From contig CM053158.1 of NCBI GenBank assembly GCA_028571685.1, positions 52,668,001 to 52,732,000 on the forward strand: a DNA stretch of 64,000 bases, given 5' to 3'. Below are positions 1 to 11,651 of the stretch, piece after piece. Position 1 is the stretch's first letter. Each line of letters opens with the position of its first letter. The stretch is from Heterohyrax brucei. Taxonomy: Eukaryota > Chordata > Mammalia > Hyracoidea > Procaviidae. Made by a program: the position numbers and the translations under genes. The notes beneath the pieces were generated by a model. It searched no databases. It was not told the origin of the DNA and saw only the letters and a program-made list of their open reading frames with translations.

Positions 1-2258
1 CTCCACTTGCTGATATGACATGACTCAAAATTTTTAAGAAGAAACTGCTGCAAACAGTCATTAATAATTGGAACATGAAATATGTGAGGTATTAATCAAG
101 GAAAATTGAAAGTCTTCAAAAATTTAATGCATGCATAAACATTGATACCCTTGGCATTAGAAGCTAAAATGGACAGATATTGGCTGTTCTGAATCAGAAA
201 ATCTTATGGTTTATTATGCTGAGAATAAGAAATTGAAGAGGAATGATGTTGTAGTCATGGTCAGAAAGAACATTTCAAGATCTATCTTGAAGTACAATGC
301 TATTAGTGATGGGATAACATCCATATGCCTATAAGGAGGATCAGCTAATATGACTGTTGTTCAAAATTACGCACCAACCACTAATGCCCAAAATGAGGAA
401 ACTGAAGATTTTTACCAACTTCTGAAGTCTGAAATTTACAAAACATGCAGTCAAGATGCGTTAATAATTGCTGGTGATTGGAATGTAAAAGGGACATAAA
501 GAAGGATCAGTAGCTGGAAAATATGGCCTTGGTCATAGAAACAATACTGGAGATTGCACGGCAGAATTTTGCAAGACCAATGACTTCTTCACTGCAAAGA
601 CTTTTTGTCACCAACGTGAACTGTGACCATATAGATGAAATACACAAGAATCAAATTGACTACATCTGATGGAAAATCTCAGTATCATCCATCAGAATGA
701 GGTCAAGGCTGACTGTGTACCAGGCCATCCATTGCTCATATACAAGTTCAGGTTGAAGCTGAAGAAAATTAGAACAAGTTCATGTGAGTTAAAGTATGAT
801 CTCAAGTATATTCCATCTGAGCTTAGAGACTATGTCAAGAATAGATTTGATGTGCTAAACACTAAAGACTGAAGACCAGATGAGCTGTGGAATGAAATCA
901 AAAACATCACACATGAAGAAAGCAAGAGGTCATTCAAAAGACAGGAAAGAAAGAAAAGACCAAATTGCATGTCAGAAGAGACTGTGAAACTTGCTCTTGG
1001 ATATCAAGTAGCTAAAGCAAAAGGAAGAGATGATGAAGTAAAAGAACTGAACAGAAAATTCAAAGAGCTGCACGAGAAGACAAAGTGTTATATATATAAC
1101 AACATGAACGAAGAGCTGGAGATGGAAAACTAAAGAGAACATGCTCTGCGTTTCTCAAGCTGAAAAAATTGAACAAAAAGTTCAAGCCTTCATTTGCAAT
1201 AGTGAAAGATTCTACAGTGAAAATATTAAATGACTCAGGAAACATCAAAAGAAGATGGAAGGAATGTGCAGAATCATTATACCAGAAAGAACTGGTACAA
1301 GTTCAACCATTTCAAGAGGTAGCATATGATCAGGAACCAATGGTACTGAAGGAAGAAGTTAAAGTTGCACTGAAGACTTTGGGAGAAAAACAGGCTCCAG
1401 GAATTGATGGAATCTTAACTGAGATGTTTTACCAAACAGTGTTGTGCTCAAAGTGCTCATTCATCTATGCTCAGAAATTTGGGAGATGGATACCTGGCCA
1501 ACCAACTGGAAGAGATCCATAATTATGCCTATTCCCAAGAAAGGTGATCCAATCAAATGTGGACATCATTGAATAATATCATTAATATCGTATGTGGGTA
1601 AAATTTTGCTAAAGATCACTCAGAAGCGGCTGCAGCAGCATATTGACAGGGAACTGATGGGAATTCAGGCTGGATTCAGGAGAGGATATGGGATCAGGGA
1701 TATCATTGATATCAGATGGATCTTGGCTAAAAGCAGGGACTACCAGGAAGCTATTTATCTGTATTTTATTGATTATGCAAAGGCACTTGAATATGTGGGT
1801 CATAACAAATTATGGATAGTGTTGTGAAGAACGGGAATTCCAGAACACTTAATCATGATCATGTAGAATTTGTACACGGATCAAGAGGCAGTTGTTTGAA
1901 CAGAATAAAAGAGGATTCTGTGTAATTTAAATTCAGGAAAGGTGTACGTTAGGGTTGTATCCTTTCACCATACTTATTCAATCTGTAGGCTGAGCAAATA
2001 ATCCAAGAAGCTGGACTACATGAAGAAGAATGTGGCATCAGGATTGCAGGAAGACTCATTAGCAACCTGTAATATGTAGATAACATAACCTCACTTGCTG
2101 AAAGTGAGGAGGACATCAGGCATTTACTGATGAAAATATTGTAGTGGATTACACTTCATTATAAAGAAAATACAAATCCTCACAATCTGACCATTAAGCA
2201 ATATCGTGTTAAACAGAAAAGACTGCAGTTGTCTAGGGTTTCATTTTACTTGGATCTA

Positions 2259-3563
2259 TGAGGTCTGACAATTAAGTTTGCAAATTCATGCTAGAAAAAG
2301 TGCTACATAACTTATTGCTGAATATCACTATGGTGACCTTCAAAGTATTCTCCTTGGAAAGCTATGCACTGACACCAGAGCCTAGTCAACCGTTCAAAGC
2401 AATTTTGAAACTCTTTTTCCGGAATGACCATCAGAACTGTTGTCGTATTAGCCTTGATGTCCTGAATGTCATCCAAATGTCTTCTTTTCAATATTTCCTT
2501 TCTCTTCAGGTAAAGGAAAAATTCATTTGGGGCCAGGTCAGGTGAGAAGGAAGAGTGTTCCAATACCGTTATTTATTTACTGGCTAAATACTCCCTGACA
2601 GACAGCACCATATGAATTGGTGCATTGTCGTGATGCAAGAGCCATCCATTGTTGGCGAAAAGTTCAGATTGTTTTCCCCTAATTTTTTCATGCATCCTCT
2701 TCGTTGCTTCCAAATAGTAAACTTCGTTAACTATTTGTCTAGTCAGTACAAATTCATAATGAACAATCCCTCTGACATTTAAAAAGATTAGCAATATCAT
2801 TGTAACTCTTAATTTGGACTGATGAAATTTTGTTGGTCATGGAGAATTGGCTGACTTCCATTGTGTACTTTGACACTTTGTTTCAGGGTTGTATTGGTAC
2901 ATCCATGTTTCATTATCAGTGATAACATGGCCCAAAACACCATGTTGCCTCTCCAAATGGTCTTGGCAAACTTTGACTGTCCCTTGCTTTTGTTCATTGG
3001 TGAGCTCTTTCAAGACCATTTTTGCACACACCTGTCTCATGGCAAGATTTTCATTTGAGACTTCTCTAACTGTTTCTCTGTCAATGTTTACTTGGTCTGC
3101 TATGCTTCTCACAGTCAGCTGATGATTTTGATGCATAATTTGACAAATTTTTGCTATGTTGTTACCAGTTCTGCTCATTACGACCTGCCCTGACCTCTCT
3201 TCTTCAGTGACACTTTCTCTCCCTTCAGAAAAACATTTAACACATTTGTGCACTGCCATTTTCTTCATGGCATTATCCCCACAAACTTGGACTAACATGC
3301 CCCTAATTTACTTCCACCTTTGACAAGTTTAACAAGAAATTTAATGTCTATGCCTTGCTGTAATTCAAGGTCTGATATTCTTGCAACGGCACACAAAAAC
3401 ATCCAACAATATTGAACATCACTCAGCAAGACACCACCACATGTTGACACAAACACAGTGGTAAGACACTGACATACCGAGGTTATGACACCTTAGTGAA
3501 CTGTTTGTACAGTGCTGCCAATGTATGTGTGTGAGGGCAAATTCACAAACTTGTCAGACCTCG
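2259..3563 (-). mobile_element. Full-length mariner DNA transposon inserted in RTE copy A
   Basis: This 1.3-kb Tc1/mariner-superfamily element has terminal inverted repeats of the form gaggtctgacaa...gtttg at 2260-2280 and, inverted, at 3544-3562. It is flanked by TA on both sides (2257-2258 and 3564-3565), which is the canonical mariner target duplication. RTE sequence on the left (ending 'acttggatcta') joins cleanly to that on the right ('caatcaacacccatgg'), as judged against RTE copy B near 10130. The length equals that of autonomous mariners. The transposase frame is on the minus strand and is broken. Confidence 0.92.
2312..3395 (-). pseudogene. Broken mariner transposase
   Basis: This is a decayed transposase of about 360 codons, near the usual mariner length of roughly 345. 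Reading the minus strand, a weak N-terminal helix-turn-helix piece (IDIKFLVKL near 3370) is followed after a frameshift by 3298-2837, with FSEGRESVTEEERSGQ and the region before the first catalytic box. Next come 2800-2573, with LLHHDNAPIH, and 2563-2312, with SPDLAPNEFF. Mariner enzymes use a DD34D triad. Here the first box reads TDNETW instead of TGDETW, so that aspartate is now asparagine. The second aspartate (HHDNA) is retained, and the third box carries E where D is expected. With two altered catalytic residues plus frameshifts, it is certainly inactive. Confidence 0.88.
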
Positions 3564-4146
3564 TACAATCAACACCCATGGAAGCAGGAGTTCATAAATT
3601 AAAAGATGCAGTGCATTAGGCAAATACTCTGCAAAGGACCTCTTTAAAGTACTAAAAAGCGAAGATATCACTCAGGGGACTAAGGCATGCCTGACCCAAG
3701 CCATGGTGTTTTCAATTTCTTCATAGGAATGTGAAAACTAGACAATGAATGAAGAAGACAGAAGAAGAACTAATGAATTTCAATTATGGCATTGGTGAAG
3801 AGTATTGGATAACATGGACTGCCAGAAAAACAATTCTGTCTTGGAAGAAGGACATCTAGAATGCTTCTTAGAAGCAAGGATGGCAAGGCTTCACCTCACA
3901 CAATTTGGGCATGTTATCAGGAGGGACTAGTGCCAAGAGAAGAACATCATCCTTGGTAAAGTAGAGGGTCAGTGAAAGAAAGGAAGACCCTCAATGAGAC
4001 AGACTGCCACAGTGGATTCTACTGTGGGTTCACATGTAGCACTGACTGTGAGGATGACATAGGACTGGAGTAGTGTTTCATTTTGTCATACATAGATAGG
4101 ATTGCTATGAGTTGGAACTGACTCAACACCACCTCATGACAAAACA

Positions 4147-5508
4147 ACATGGTAGTTTGAAGAGACAAAATCATCACTCTGACTTGAACTGGTTTAAGAA
4201 AACAAAAAGACACAAACAAAAATTCAAGGAGCATTTACTGAAAAATTACCACCCTTAGTTTGACTGGAGCCATGTATTGTTCAAACAAGTAACGTCACAA
4301 GGCTACCTTCAGTAGCTCCAGGTTGACGTCCTCCTAGATTTACTTCTAAGGAAACAGCTTCTTCATCCCAGTCCATCTAGTACATTTCTTTGAACAGTAT
4401 CTCTTAGGTTTGACTGGGTTCAAACACTCATTCTGAGCTGATGTCTGTGGCCAAGGGTGAGAAGAGTGATGTCTCATTTAGTCTGAGTCACAGGTCCACC
4501 CTTAAAGAGAGTCTGAGAGTCTGTAGGAGAAGATGAAGGTCATCTTCACCCCAAACTCTATGAACCAAGGAAAAGAGAGGGGTCGGTCTCCAAAGACAAT
4601 CCAGCCTCTGCTAATAGTAGAGGGAGGAATGTGTGCTGGGCAGGCAAAAACAACAGATGTCCACTACATTTGGGCACAGCAAAATAAGATTCTGGTTTGT
4701 CACAAAGAATGCAGTTTTCATATAAATATCTTTGTGTCTAGAGATAAGAATATTTCAACAACAGTAAGTTCTATAGTTAACTATTCAGTCACCAGGTGTT
4801 ATTTTGTAAGTCACTTTGTGATTTTAGTTGGAATAAAATGGTATAACCAAGACCTAAAATGTTAAGGGCACCTAGCTTTGCAAAACATGAAAGTGATCAT
4901 TAGCAATGTTATCTGGACTATTGTCAGAGATTTCTAACGTGATAAGCTTCATGATTTAAAGATATCATCCCTGACACCAGTGCAACTTCTGTGAAAGAAT
5001 AAATGAATTAATCTCAGAACAGAATAATAAACTAGCCCTCATAATCTAAAATGTATTTGCTTTCTGAGTTAAGACAGTGTCAGCTACCACAAGGAGGGAC
5101 ACCTGTGTGGCTTGGAAGTAGTAATTCTCTATACTTTCTGGTGTATCCTCATAAACATCAATGACATACACAGTTATGTAAATGTAACATTTAACAAAAT
5201 AGGAACAAAATTTCATCCGTTGAAGATGAACTATAGCATTCTCAAGATGTCTGACAGTGTTAGCTTTGTCTACAAGTAAAGTAAAAGCAAAAAGAATAAC
5301 TAGCTAGTTAAGCAGGACCATTAGGCAAATATGTTATCATCATTAGCTGTGTATTCCCATGGTGCCACTACTGGAATGTCCCAGGATGGTAGATGTCTAC
5401 ACATTTCTGAAAGAATAACCATGTCTCACAAGAACTAAAGCAGAATTACAGTAGTGCTTTCTTTAGTTTTCCTTTTCCTCCTTGCCTTCTTTTGTGCTTG
5501 GCTCTTTG
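4147..5508. other. Unassigned AT-rich intergenic sequence
   Basis: I recognise no gene or repeat family here. The open frame at 4533-4865 (110 codons) has no motif, no recognisable protein similarity and no flanking splice pattern that I can defend, so I treat it as chance. A weak antisense SINE-like relic may lie around 4250-4470. Confidence 0.4.
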
Positions 5509-5740
5509 CTGTTGTTAACTGCTGTGTAGTTGGCCCCTGACTTGTGGAGACTCTGTGTGCAACCGAACTGCCTGATCCTATACTACTCTGATGACTGGTT
5601 ACAAACTGGACTATGTGATCCGTAGGTTTTCATTGGTTGAGCTTTATAAGTAGATTGTCAGTTCTTCCTTCCTGCTTTATCTGAATCTGGAAGCTCTGCA
5701 GAAAACTGTTCAGTACCATAGCAGTATATAAGTCATAAAG
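5509..5740 (-). mobile_element. Internally deleted RTE derivative, antisense
   Basis: The left part (from 5509, 'tgttgttaactgctgtgtag') resembles the inverted RTE 3' tail. From about 5605 it switches to sequence matching the RTE 5' UTR. The segment 5614-5682 is nearly the reverse complement of 6791-6859, which lies at the start of RTE copy B. An element joining the two ends of RTE without the coding middle is a non-autonomous derivative. Boundaries are approximate. Confidence 0.6.
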
Positions 5741-5880
5741 ACACATCAATCAGGGTGGGAACAATAGGACAGTGTCCAAGGAAAGTGATCAATACAAACC
5801 TTTCAACTTCTAGAGGGGGCAAGGGAGGATGTACCCATTACTCAGTGAAAACCTACTGAGTACATGGCATTTTGAAATTT

Positions 5881-6190
5881 TTTAAAAACTTTTTTATACT
5901 TTTTATTATGAGATAATTTTAGACTTACAGAAGAGTTGCAAGATAATATAGTTTCTATATACCATTCATGCTGCTTTCTCTCATGTTACCATTTTGCATA
6001 ACCATAGAGCGTGTATCAGATTTGGGAAATTAACCTTAGAACAATATTATTGAAGTACAGACTTCATTTAGATTTCACTGTTTTTTCCACTGCTGTGTTT
6101 TTATTGTCCCAGCATCCAACCCAGGATCCCACACTTTATTTAGCACAGTTCTTTTCAACATCTACATACACGTCCTTTAATCTGCATGGT
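5881..6190. repeat. Old L1M-type relic
   Basis: The text around 5894-5990 (Ttatgagataattttagact and the following lines) resembles an ancient mammalian L1 3'-region module that I know from many genomes. No coding content remains. The family is inferred from memory and the boundaries are soft. Confidence 0.4.
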
Positions 6191-6762
6191 TAGCTTGTGA
6201 ATTAAACATTTACTGAGAATGCATTAAAATTTTCAGTGCAACATTCCTGAATTCAAATTCATTAATTTTCTTGTCTCTATGCCTTATTTGCTTACGAATC
6301 AAAACTTAAAAATTAGATTTAGGGATATTTTTGTTTAAGTATCTTTAAAAATGAAAGAATTTTATAAGAAACTCAATATAGTGGCATAAGGAAACTATCA
6401 ATATTTGTTTAATTCAAAAGACAGACATTTCTTTTCCAGGTTCTCAACCAATAAACAAACAGGAAGTGTATGAGCAGACCATGGTTATTTGTAGTCTCAC
6501 ACACATCTCTTTCCCCCTTTTGATGTCATCTTGATTTTTCTCTTGGGAATTTTTTTTTGTCTTTTGCAAATGTTCTTGGTAGGAGGACAATTCCTTGTAT
6601 GGCTTCATTTGAAGAAAATGAGGAATCACCTTCTCCTTCCCCTAACCCTGAGAGAGCCCAGAAGGAGGGAGAAGACCAAAGTTCAGCCAGTTGCTTACTA
6701 TTTACCAAAACTTTAGATCCTTAGCAGATCACATAAGGATGAAAAGACTCACTAGAAGGGGG
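6191..6762. other. Unassigned intergenic sequence
   Basis: I see nothing that I can assign here. Short overlapping frames of about 60 codons on both strands near 6444-6716 lack any motif and are treated as chance. Confidence 0.4.
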
Positions 6763-8147
6763 TAGTCAGATTCAGATTCAGTCCAGAGTGAGATAAAGCA
6801 GGAAGGATGGCCTGACAATCTACTTGTGAAGCTCAATCAATGAAAACCTATGGATCACATGACCCTCAAAGTAGGGTCATTTTCAACTACATGAATGGAA
6901 TGAAGCTTTTGGTACTTTCATTTGCTGATGCTATGTGACTCAAAGAAACAATTACAAACATCCGCTAATAACTGGAACTTGAAATGTACAACATATGAAT
7001 CCAGGAAAACTGGAAATTGTAAAAATGAAATGGAACTCATAAAGATTGATGTTATAGGTATTGGTGAGCTAAGATGGACCGGTATTGGCTATTCTGCATC
7101 AGACAATCATATGATATACTATGCTGGGAATGACAAGTTAAAGAAGAATAGAGTTGTATTCATCATCTTAAGGAACATTTCAAGATGTATCCTGAAATAC
7201 AACACTGTCAGGCACAGGGTAATATGTATATACCTACAAGAAGATAGTTAATATGACTATTATTCAAATTTATACATTGAACATGGATGCCAAAGATGAA
7301 GAAACTGAAGATTCTTAGTGAGTTTTGTAGTCTGAAATTGATCATGCACAAAACCAATATGTATTGATAATTACTGGTGATTGGAATGTGGAAAGTGAAA
7401 ACAAAGAAGTATCACTAACTGGAAAATATGGTCTTGGTAACAGGAATGTTGCCAGAATTATTGCATGATAGAATTTCACAAGACCAATAGCTTATTCCTT
7501 AGAAATACCTGTTTTCCACAACATAAAGGGCCATGGCACACATCTGGACTTCACCAGATGGAATACAGCAGAATCAGATTGACTGTATCTAGAGGATGGA
7601 GAAGCTCAATACCATCAGTCAGAACAACGTCAGGGGCCAACTATGCAATACATCATCAATTGCTCATATGCAAGTTCAAGTTGAAGATGAAGAAAATTAG
7701 ATAAGGTCCATAGAGTCAAAGTACAGACTTGGGTGTATCTTCCCTGAACTTAGTGATAATCTCAAGAATAGATTGGATGCACTGAGCTCTAATGACTGAA
7801 GAGCAGATGAGTTGTGAAATGACATTAAGGATGTCATACAGGAAGAAAAGCAAAAGTTAACTAAAAAGATAGGAAAGAAAGAAAAGACCAAAAATGGATG
7901 TGAGACTGAAACTTGCTCAAGACAATAGAGTGGTTCAAGTGAATGAAAGATATGATGAAGTAAAAGATCTGAACACAAGATTTCAAAGGGCACCTTGAGA
8001 AGACAAAATTACTATAATGAAATGTGGAAAGACCTGGAGTTAGAAAAACAAAAGGGAAGACTAACGTCAGCATTACTCATACTGAAGCAACTGAAGAAGA
8101 AATTTGAGTCTCCAACTGTAATATTGAAAGGTTCTATGGGCAAAAGA

Positions 8148-8354
8148 TAGCCCTGGTAGGGTAGTGGTTAAAGTGCTTGGATATTAACCAAAAGATCACC
8201 AGCAACTTCTCAGGACAACGATGTTAACAGTCTGTATCCTTAAGCATTTACGGTCTTGAAAACCCTATGAAGCAGTTCTACTGTGTCCCGTAAGGTTGCT
8301 ATGAGTCCGAACCAACTTGATGGCAGTGGTTTTATGTTTTTATTTTATTTTTTT
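8148..8354 (+). mobile_element. AfroSINE in RTE copy B
   Basis: This is a tRNA-derived SINE. It starts with the family head 'agccctggtagggtagtgg', has an RNA polymerase III A-box-like 'tagtggttaaag', and ends in the common tail 'ttgctatgagtccgaacc' plus a T-rich end. Imperfect duplications of the RTE target (tatgggcaaaaga before, aatggcaagatt after) mark its insertion. The 60 bp in the middle diverge from the other copies. Confidence 0.85.
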
Positions 8355-9192
8355 AATGGCAAGATTTTGAATAAGTCACTATACCAAAAACAATAGATGA
8401 ATATTCAACCATTTCAGGAGGTAGCATGTGATCAAACCAATGATATTGAAAGAAGAAGTCCAAGCTGCACTGAAGGCACTGAGGAAAAACAAGTCTCCAG
8501 AAATCGACAGAATACCAAATGAGATGTTTCAACAAATGGATGCAAGACATGCTCACTTGGCTATGATAAGAAATTTAGGGGACAGCTACTTAGCCAATCG
8601 ATTGGAAAAAATGTGATCCAACAAAATGTGGACGCTGTTGAATAGTATCATCAATATCACACACAGGTAAACTTTTGCTGAAGATAATTCAAAAACAGTT
8701 GCAACAGTGTATCAACAAGGAACTCCTAGATATTCTAGCTAGATGCAGAAGACAACTTGGAACAAGGGATATCATTGCTGATGTGTAATGGATTTTGGCT
8801 GAAAGCAGAGAACTCTGGAAAGATGTTTACCTGTGTTTTACTGACCATGCAAAGGCACTTGACTGTATGGATTCCAGCAAATTATGGATAACAATATAAA
8901 GAATGAGAATTCCAGAACAATTAACTACAGTCATGAAGAACCTGTACACAGACTAAGCGACAGTCGTTCAAATAGAACATGTCATTCAAAATCAGGAAAA
9001 ATACGTGTTAAAGTACTTATTCAATCCGTATGCTGAGCAAATAACCTGACAAGCTGAACTATATGAAGACAAATGAGGCATTAAAGTTGGAGAAAGACTT
9101 ATTAATAACATATGATATGCCAATGACATAAACTTGCTTGCTGAAAGTGATGAGACTGGGAAACGCTGATGGAGATCAAAGACTACAATCTT

Positions 9193-10003
9193 TTTAAAAA
9201 ATTTTTTTACTTATTGTGATTGAACGAAAATGTACAATCTGGTTTAAATTCACATGCATGCCTATGCGCAGCTCCTACTGCTCTCCTTGCCTAGTAACAG
9301 CACACATCTCCTTTCTGTTCTATACAAATCATAACCTCTTAACAATTCCCTGTCCCCTCTTCTCCACCTTCTCCACTCCCCTCTAGTAAGAGGCCAGTTG
9401 GGTGACATCCTATAGATGCATAGAACCATAAAGTGCACACATGATATGGTCACTTTGTGTCACTGAGTCCAATGCATTCGTGTCCAAGGAGTTGACCTCA
9501 GTAATGATTTATGATTAGGGGCAGCTTCAGGTCTAGGGGTCATGCTCCCAGGGGAACCCCTAGGCTTTCAGACCAACAGTTGAGGTCTTTTAGTGGAGTT
9601 CTCAGGATGTACCCCTTGTTATTCTCTTATTGCCACTGGGACTCAATTTTGTGAGCCCCACCACGACTGTCACTGAAGGTGGCTGGGCACCATCTGGTTC
9701 TTCTGGTCACATGTTGATGTAGTCACCCATTCGCATGAGTCTTTCTGTCTTCTGGGTTCTTTTTCCCCTGTGTCATTTTTATCCTTAGTGATCATCTGTT
9801 CTGGATGAGGTGGGACAAATTGGTGCACCTCAGATGGCAGCTTGCTAGCTTTTAAGACCCCAGATGCCACTCACCAATATGGGGTGGAGAGGACTCTCTT
9901 AGCAGTAGGCTAGTTATACCAATTGGCCTTGATGTCCTCTGAGAGCATGGTTCCTGGACCCCCACCCCTACGACTCTATCCTTACTTACTGGGTTAAGAT
10001 TGG
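9193..10003 (-). mobile_element. L1 3' UTR (5'-truncated insertion) in RTE copy B
   Basis: This antisense copy of a long non-coding L1 3' UTR module begins at an inverted poly(A) (9192-9209) and ends at 10003. It is bounded by a 17-bp target-site duplication in the RTE, tcaaagactacaatctt at about 9176-9192 and tcaaagacaacagtctt at about 10005-10021 (15 of 17 matching). Two other sense copies lie at 49030-49815 and 55868-56313. Text such as 'ttaagaccccagatgccact' matches what I remember of proboscidean L1 3' ends. No ORF2 sequence is attached, so this is a truncated insertion. Confidence 0.75.
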
Positions 10004-10699
10004 GTCAAAGACAACAGTCTTAAGTATGAATTACACCTTAACATAAAATACTCACAGCTGGACCAATAATCAATATTATGATAACAGGAGAAAAGATTAA
10101 AGTTGTCAAGGATTTCATTTTGCTTGAATCTACAATCAATGCCCATGGAAGCAGCAGTCAAGAAATCAGACGACACATTGCATTGGGTAAATTTGCAGCA
10201 AATGACCTCTTTAAGGTGTCAAAAAGCAAAGATGTCACTTGGATGACTAAGATACACCTGATGCAAGTCAAGGAATTTTCAGTTGCTTCACATGTATGTA
10301 AAAGCTGGACAGTGAATAAGAAAGACAAGAAGAATTGATGCCTTTCAGCTATAGTGCTGATGAAGAATACTGAATACACCGTGGACTGCCATAGGAATGA
10401 ACAAATCTGCCATACAAGAAGTACCTCCAGAATTCTCCTTACAAGTGAGAATGACGAGACTGTTTCACTTACTTTGGACATGTTGTCAGAACCGACTAGT
10501 CCCTGAAGGATATCATGCTTGCTAAACTGCTGATGAGAAACAGAAAGACCTTTGTCAAGATCGATTGACATAGTGGCTACAACAATGTGCTCAAGCGTAG
10601 GAACAATTGCAAGGATGATGCAGGATTGGGCAGTGGTTTCATATTGTTGTACATAGGGTTGCTACAAGTGAAAACTGACATGATGTCACATAATAGCCA

Positions 10700-10812
10700 T
10701 AAGGACAACCTTTGATGGAGCAGATCACCAGGTCCTTTCTCTTAAGGAGACTTTACTGGGTTTAAATGACCCCGGTTTTTGAGCTTGTAACTGTTAGACT
10801 ACTAGGGCTCCT
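10700..10812 (-). repeat. Degenerate AfroSINE relic
   Basis: This is an antisense SINE remnant. It includes 'gcagatcaccaggtcctttct' style text, a body that cannot be aligned cleanly, and the terminal 'agactactagggctcc', which is the inverted SINE head. It abuts the 3' end of RTE copy B. Confidence 0.5.
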
Positions 10813-11429
10813 TAGACCATTCCTGCTGCTATAGTTACTCCTGCTCCTTCCTCTCTTTTAGCCTGTTTCTGAGCCAAGTTTTCTAGCTGTCCATGAATTC
10901 TGTGGCTCTTTACCTCAAATTTCCTTCCAATAAATTCCTTTGAACTTAGTTCAAGAATATTGGTTTATGTTGCTTACCACCTAGTGCCTTACACAAAACA
11001 CTCACCTTCTGCAAGCATTACTAATTCTTTACATATTTAGAATTCTTTGGAGAGCTTCAAAATACTTTCTTATCTGTTTTCTCCCTTTTCTACCTACCAC
11101 TCTGAACATTACCTTCTAACTTCACAGGCCTGGAAATCAGAACTGCCCGATGGCCTCATTCATCATACCTAGTTTTTCTGCCTGACTTTTCCCCCAGGTG
11201 ATACTCCACACAGGAGGGGACTTAGCTGCTAAGCATCCACGTTGAACACATAGCTGGTGCTCAGTGGATGGTAGAGAAAGAAAGAAATTATGACAGAAAC
11301 AATTTTTCCTGGCAAATATACTGCCTTCATCACTATTCAAGAGGAGTTACCTTTTACCTTTGTGACAGCTAGTTTACCTTCTGGTTAAGACCCAATGTTC
11401 ACGTCCAGCTTCAAAGTAGCTAGCATATA

Positions 11430-11580
11430 ACCTATTACCATCCAGTCAATTCTGACTCACAGCAACTCTATAGGACAAGTAGAACTGCTCCACAGGGTTT
11501 CCAAGGAACACCTGGTAGATTTGAACCACCTGCCTTTTGGTTAGCAGCCAAGCTCTTAACCACTGTGCCACCAGGGTTCC
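11430..11580 (-). mobile_element. AfroSINE, antisense
   Basis: The inverted tail (cagtcaattctgactcacag), the body 'tataggacaagtagaactgc' and the inverted head ending 'tgccaccagggttcc' are all present, so this is an essentially full-length copy. The internal promoter boxes are inverted relative to the window. A second, truncated SINE lies only 10 bp away. Confidence 0.88.
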
Positions 11581-11589
11581 AAAGCAGCT

Positions 11590-11651
11590 AAAACCAAACC
11601 CAACCCATTGCTGCTGAGTCAATTCTGACTCATAGTCACCCTATACTAAAG
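11590..11651 (-). repeat. Truncated AfroSINE, antisense
   Basis: Only the inverted 3' tail (gagtcaattctgactcatag and the following 'accctata') is present. The tRNA head is missing. Adjacency to the complete copy at 11430-11580 suggests that one inserted at the A-rich tail of the other. Confidence 0.75.

Larger units (their letters stand above)
400..3780 (+). pseudogene. Dead RTE endonuclease/reverse transcriptase of copy A
   Basis: These are remnants of the single RTE polyprotein. The piece at 669-872 is the endonuclease-RT linker (contains SELRDYVKNRFD). The piece at 1169-1522 holds the RT entry with KQAPGIDGI and a GQPTGRDP end. The piece at 1594-1827 holds RT fingers and palm with QAGFRRGYG and YFIDYAKAL. 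These three lie in three different frames, so at least two frameshifts separate them. The YADD box near 2072 reads stop-Y-V-D-N, so both an in-frame stop and loss of the second catalytic aspartate are visible. The mariner insertion then interrupts the C-terminal region. It cannot encode an active enzyme. Confidence 0.85.
1..4146 (+). mobile_element. RTE-clade (BovB-like) LINE copy A, interrupted by a mariner
   Basis: This is a degenerate non-LTR retrotransposon running from the window edge to the RTE 3' terminus near 4146, whose tail reads like 'ctatgagttggaactgactc'. RTE LINEs encode one protein with an APE-type endonuclease followed by a reverse transcriptase. The endonuclease GDWN motif is readable near 471-485, a linker frame lies at 669-872, and reverse-transcriptase segments lie at 1169-1522 and 1594-1827 (PG-DG and FIDYAKA-type motifs). 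A mariner occupies 2259-3563, and the RTE sequence resumes at 3566 exactly where copy B shows it should continue. The 5' end lies outside the window. The clade is confident from motif order and from six related copies in the window; the subfamily name is not claimed. Confidence 0.88.
6922..10338 (+). pseudogene. Dead RTE polyprotein of copy B
   Basis: The segment at 6922-7251 preserves 109 residues of the N-terminal APE-like endonuclease, containing IDVIGIGELRWTGIGYSASD and a NDKLKKNRVVF stretch typical of RTE endonucleases. Later pieces at 8428-8616 (SPEIDRIPNEMFQQ, RT entry) and 10078-10338 (GEKIKVVKDFILLESTINAH, C-terminal domain) are separated by stops, frameshifts and two insertions. The C-terminal domain of RTE proteins lies downstream of the polymerase and has no assigned catalytic function. 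The gene is non-functional. Confidence 0.83.
6763..10690 (+). mobile_element. RTE LINE copy B, near full length, with SINE and L1 insertions
   Basis: This is a sense RTE. The 5' UTR begins near 6763-6800 (ends matched by the derivatives at 5.6, 26.4 and 33.0 kb). The endonuclease starts near 6922 with IGELRWTGIG and has GDWN near 7378-7389. The RT linker follows near 7560-7800, RT segments near 8428-8616 and 8680-9130, and a C-terminal frame at 10078-10338 ends at the RTE tail near 10690. Two insertions split it: an AfroSINE at 8148-8354 and an antisense L1 3' UTR at 9193-10003. Without them the element is about 2.9 kb, close to the length of copy D without its insertions. The YADD box near 9116 reads stop-Y-A-N-D. 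Confidence 0.85.

Noticed and set aside
4533..4865. 110-codon plus-strand frame.
   Set aside because: It has no domain, mixed composition and no flanking gene structure; likely chance.
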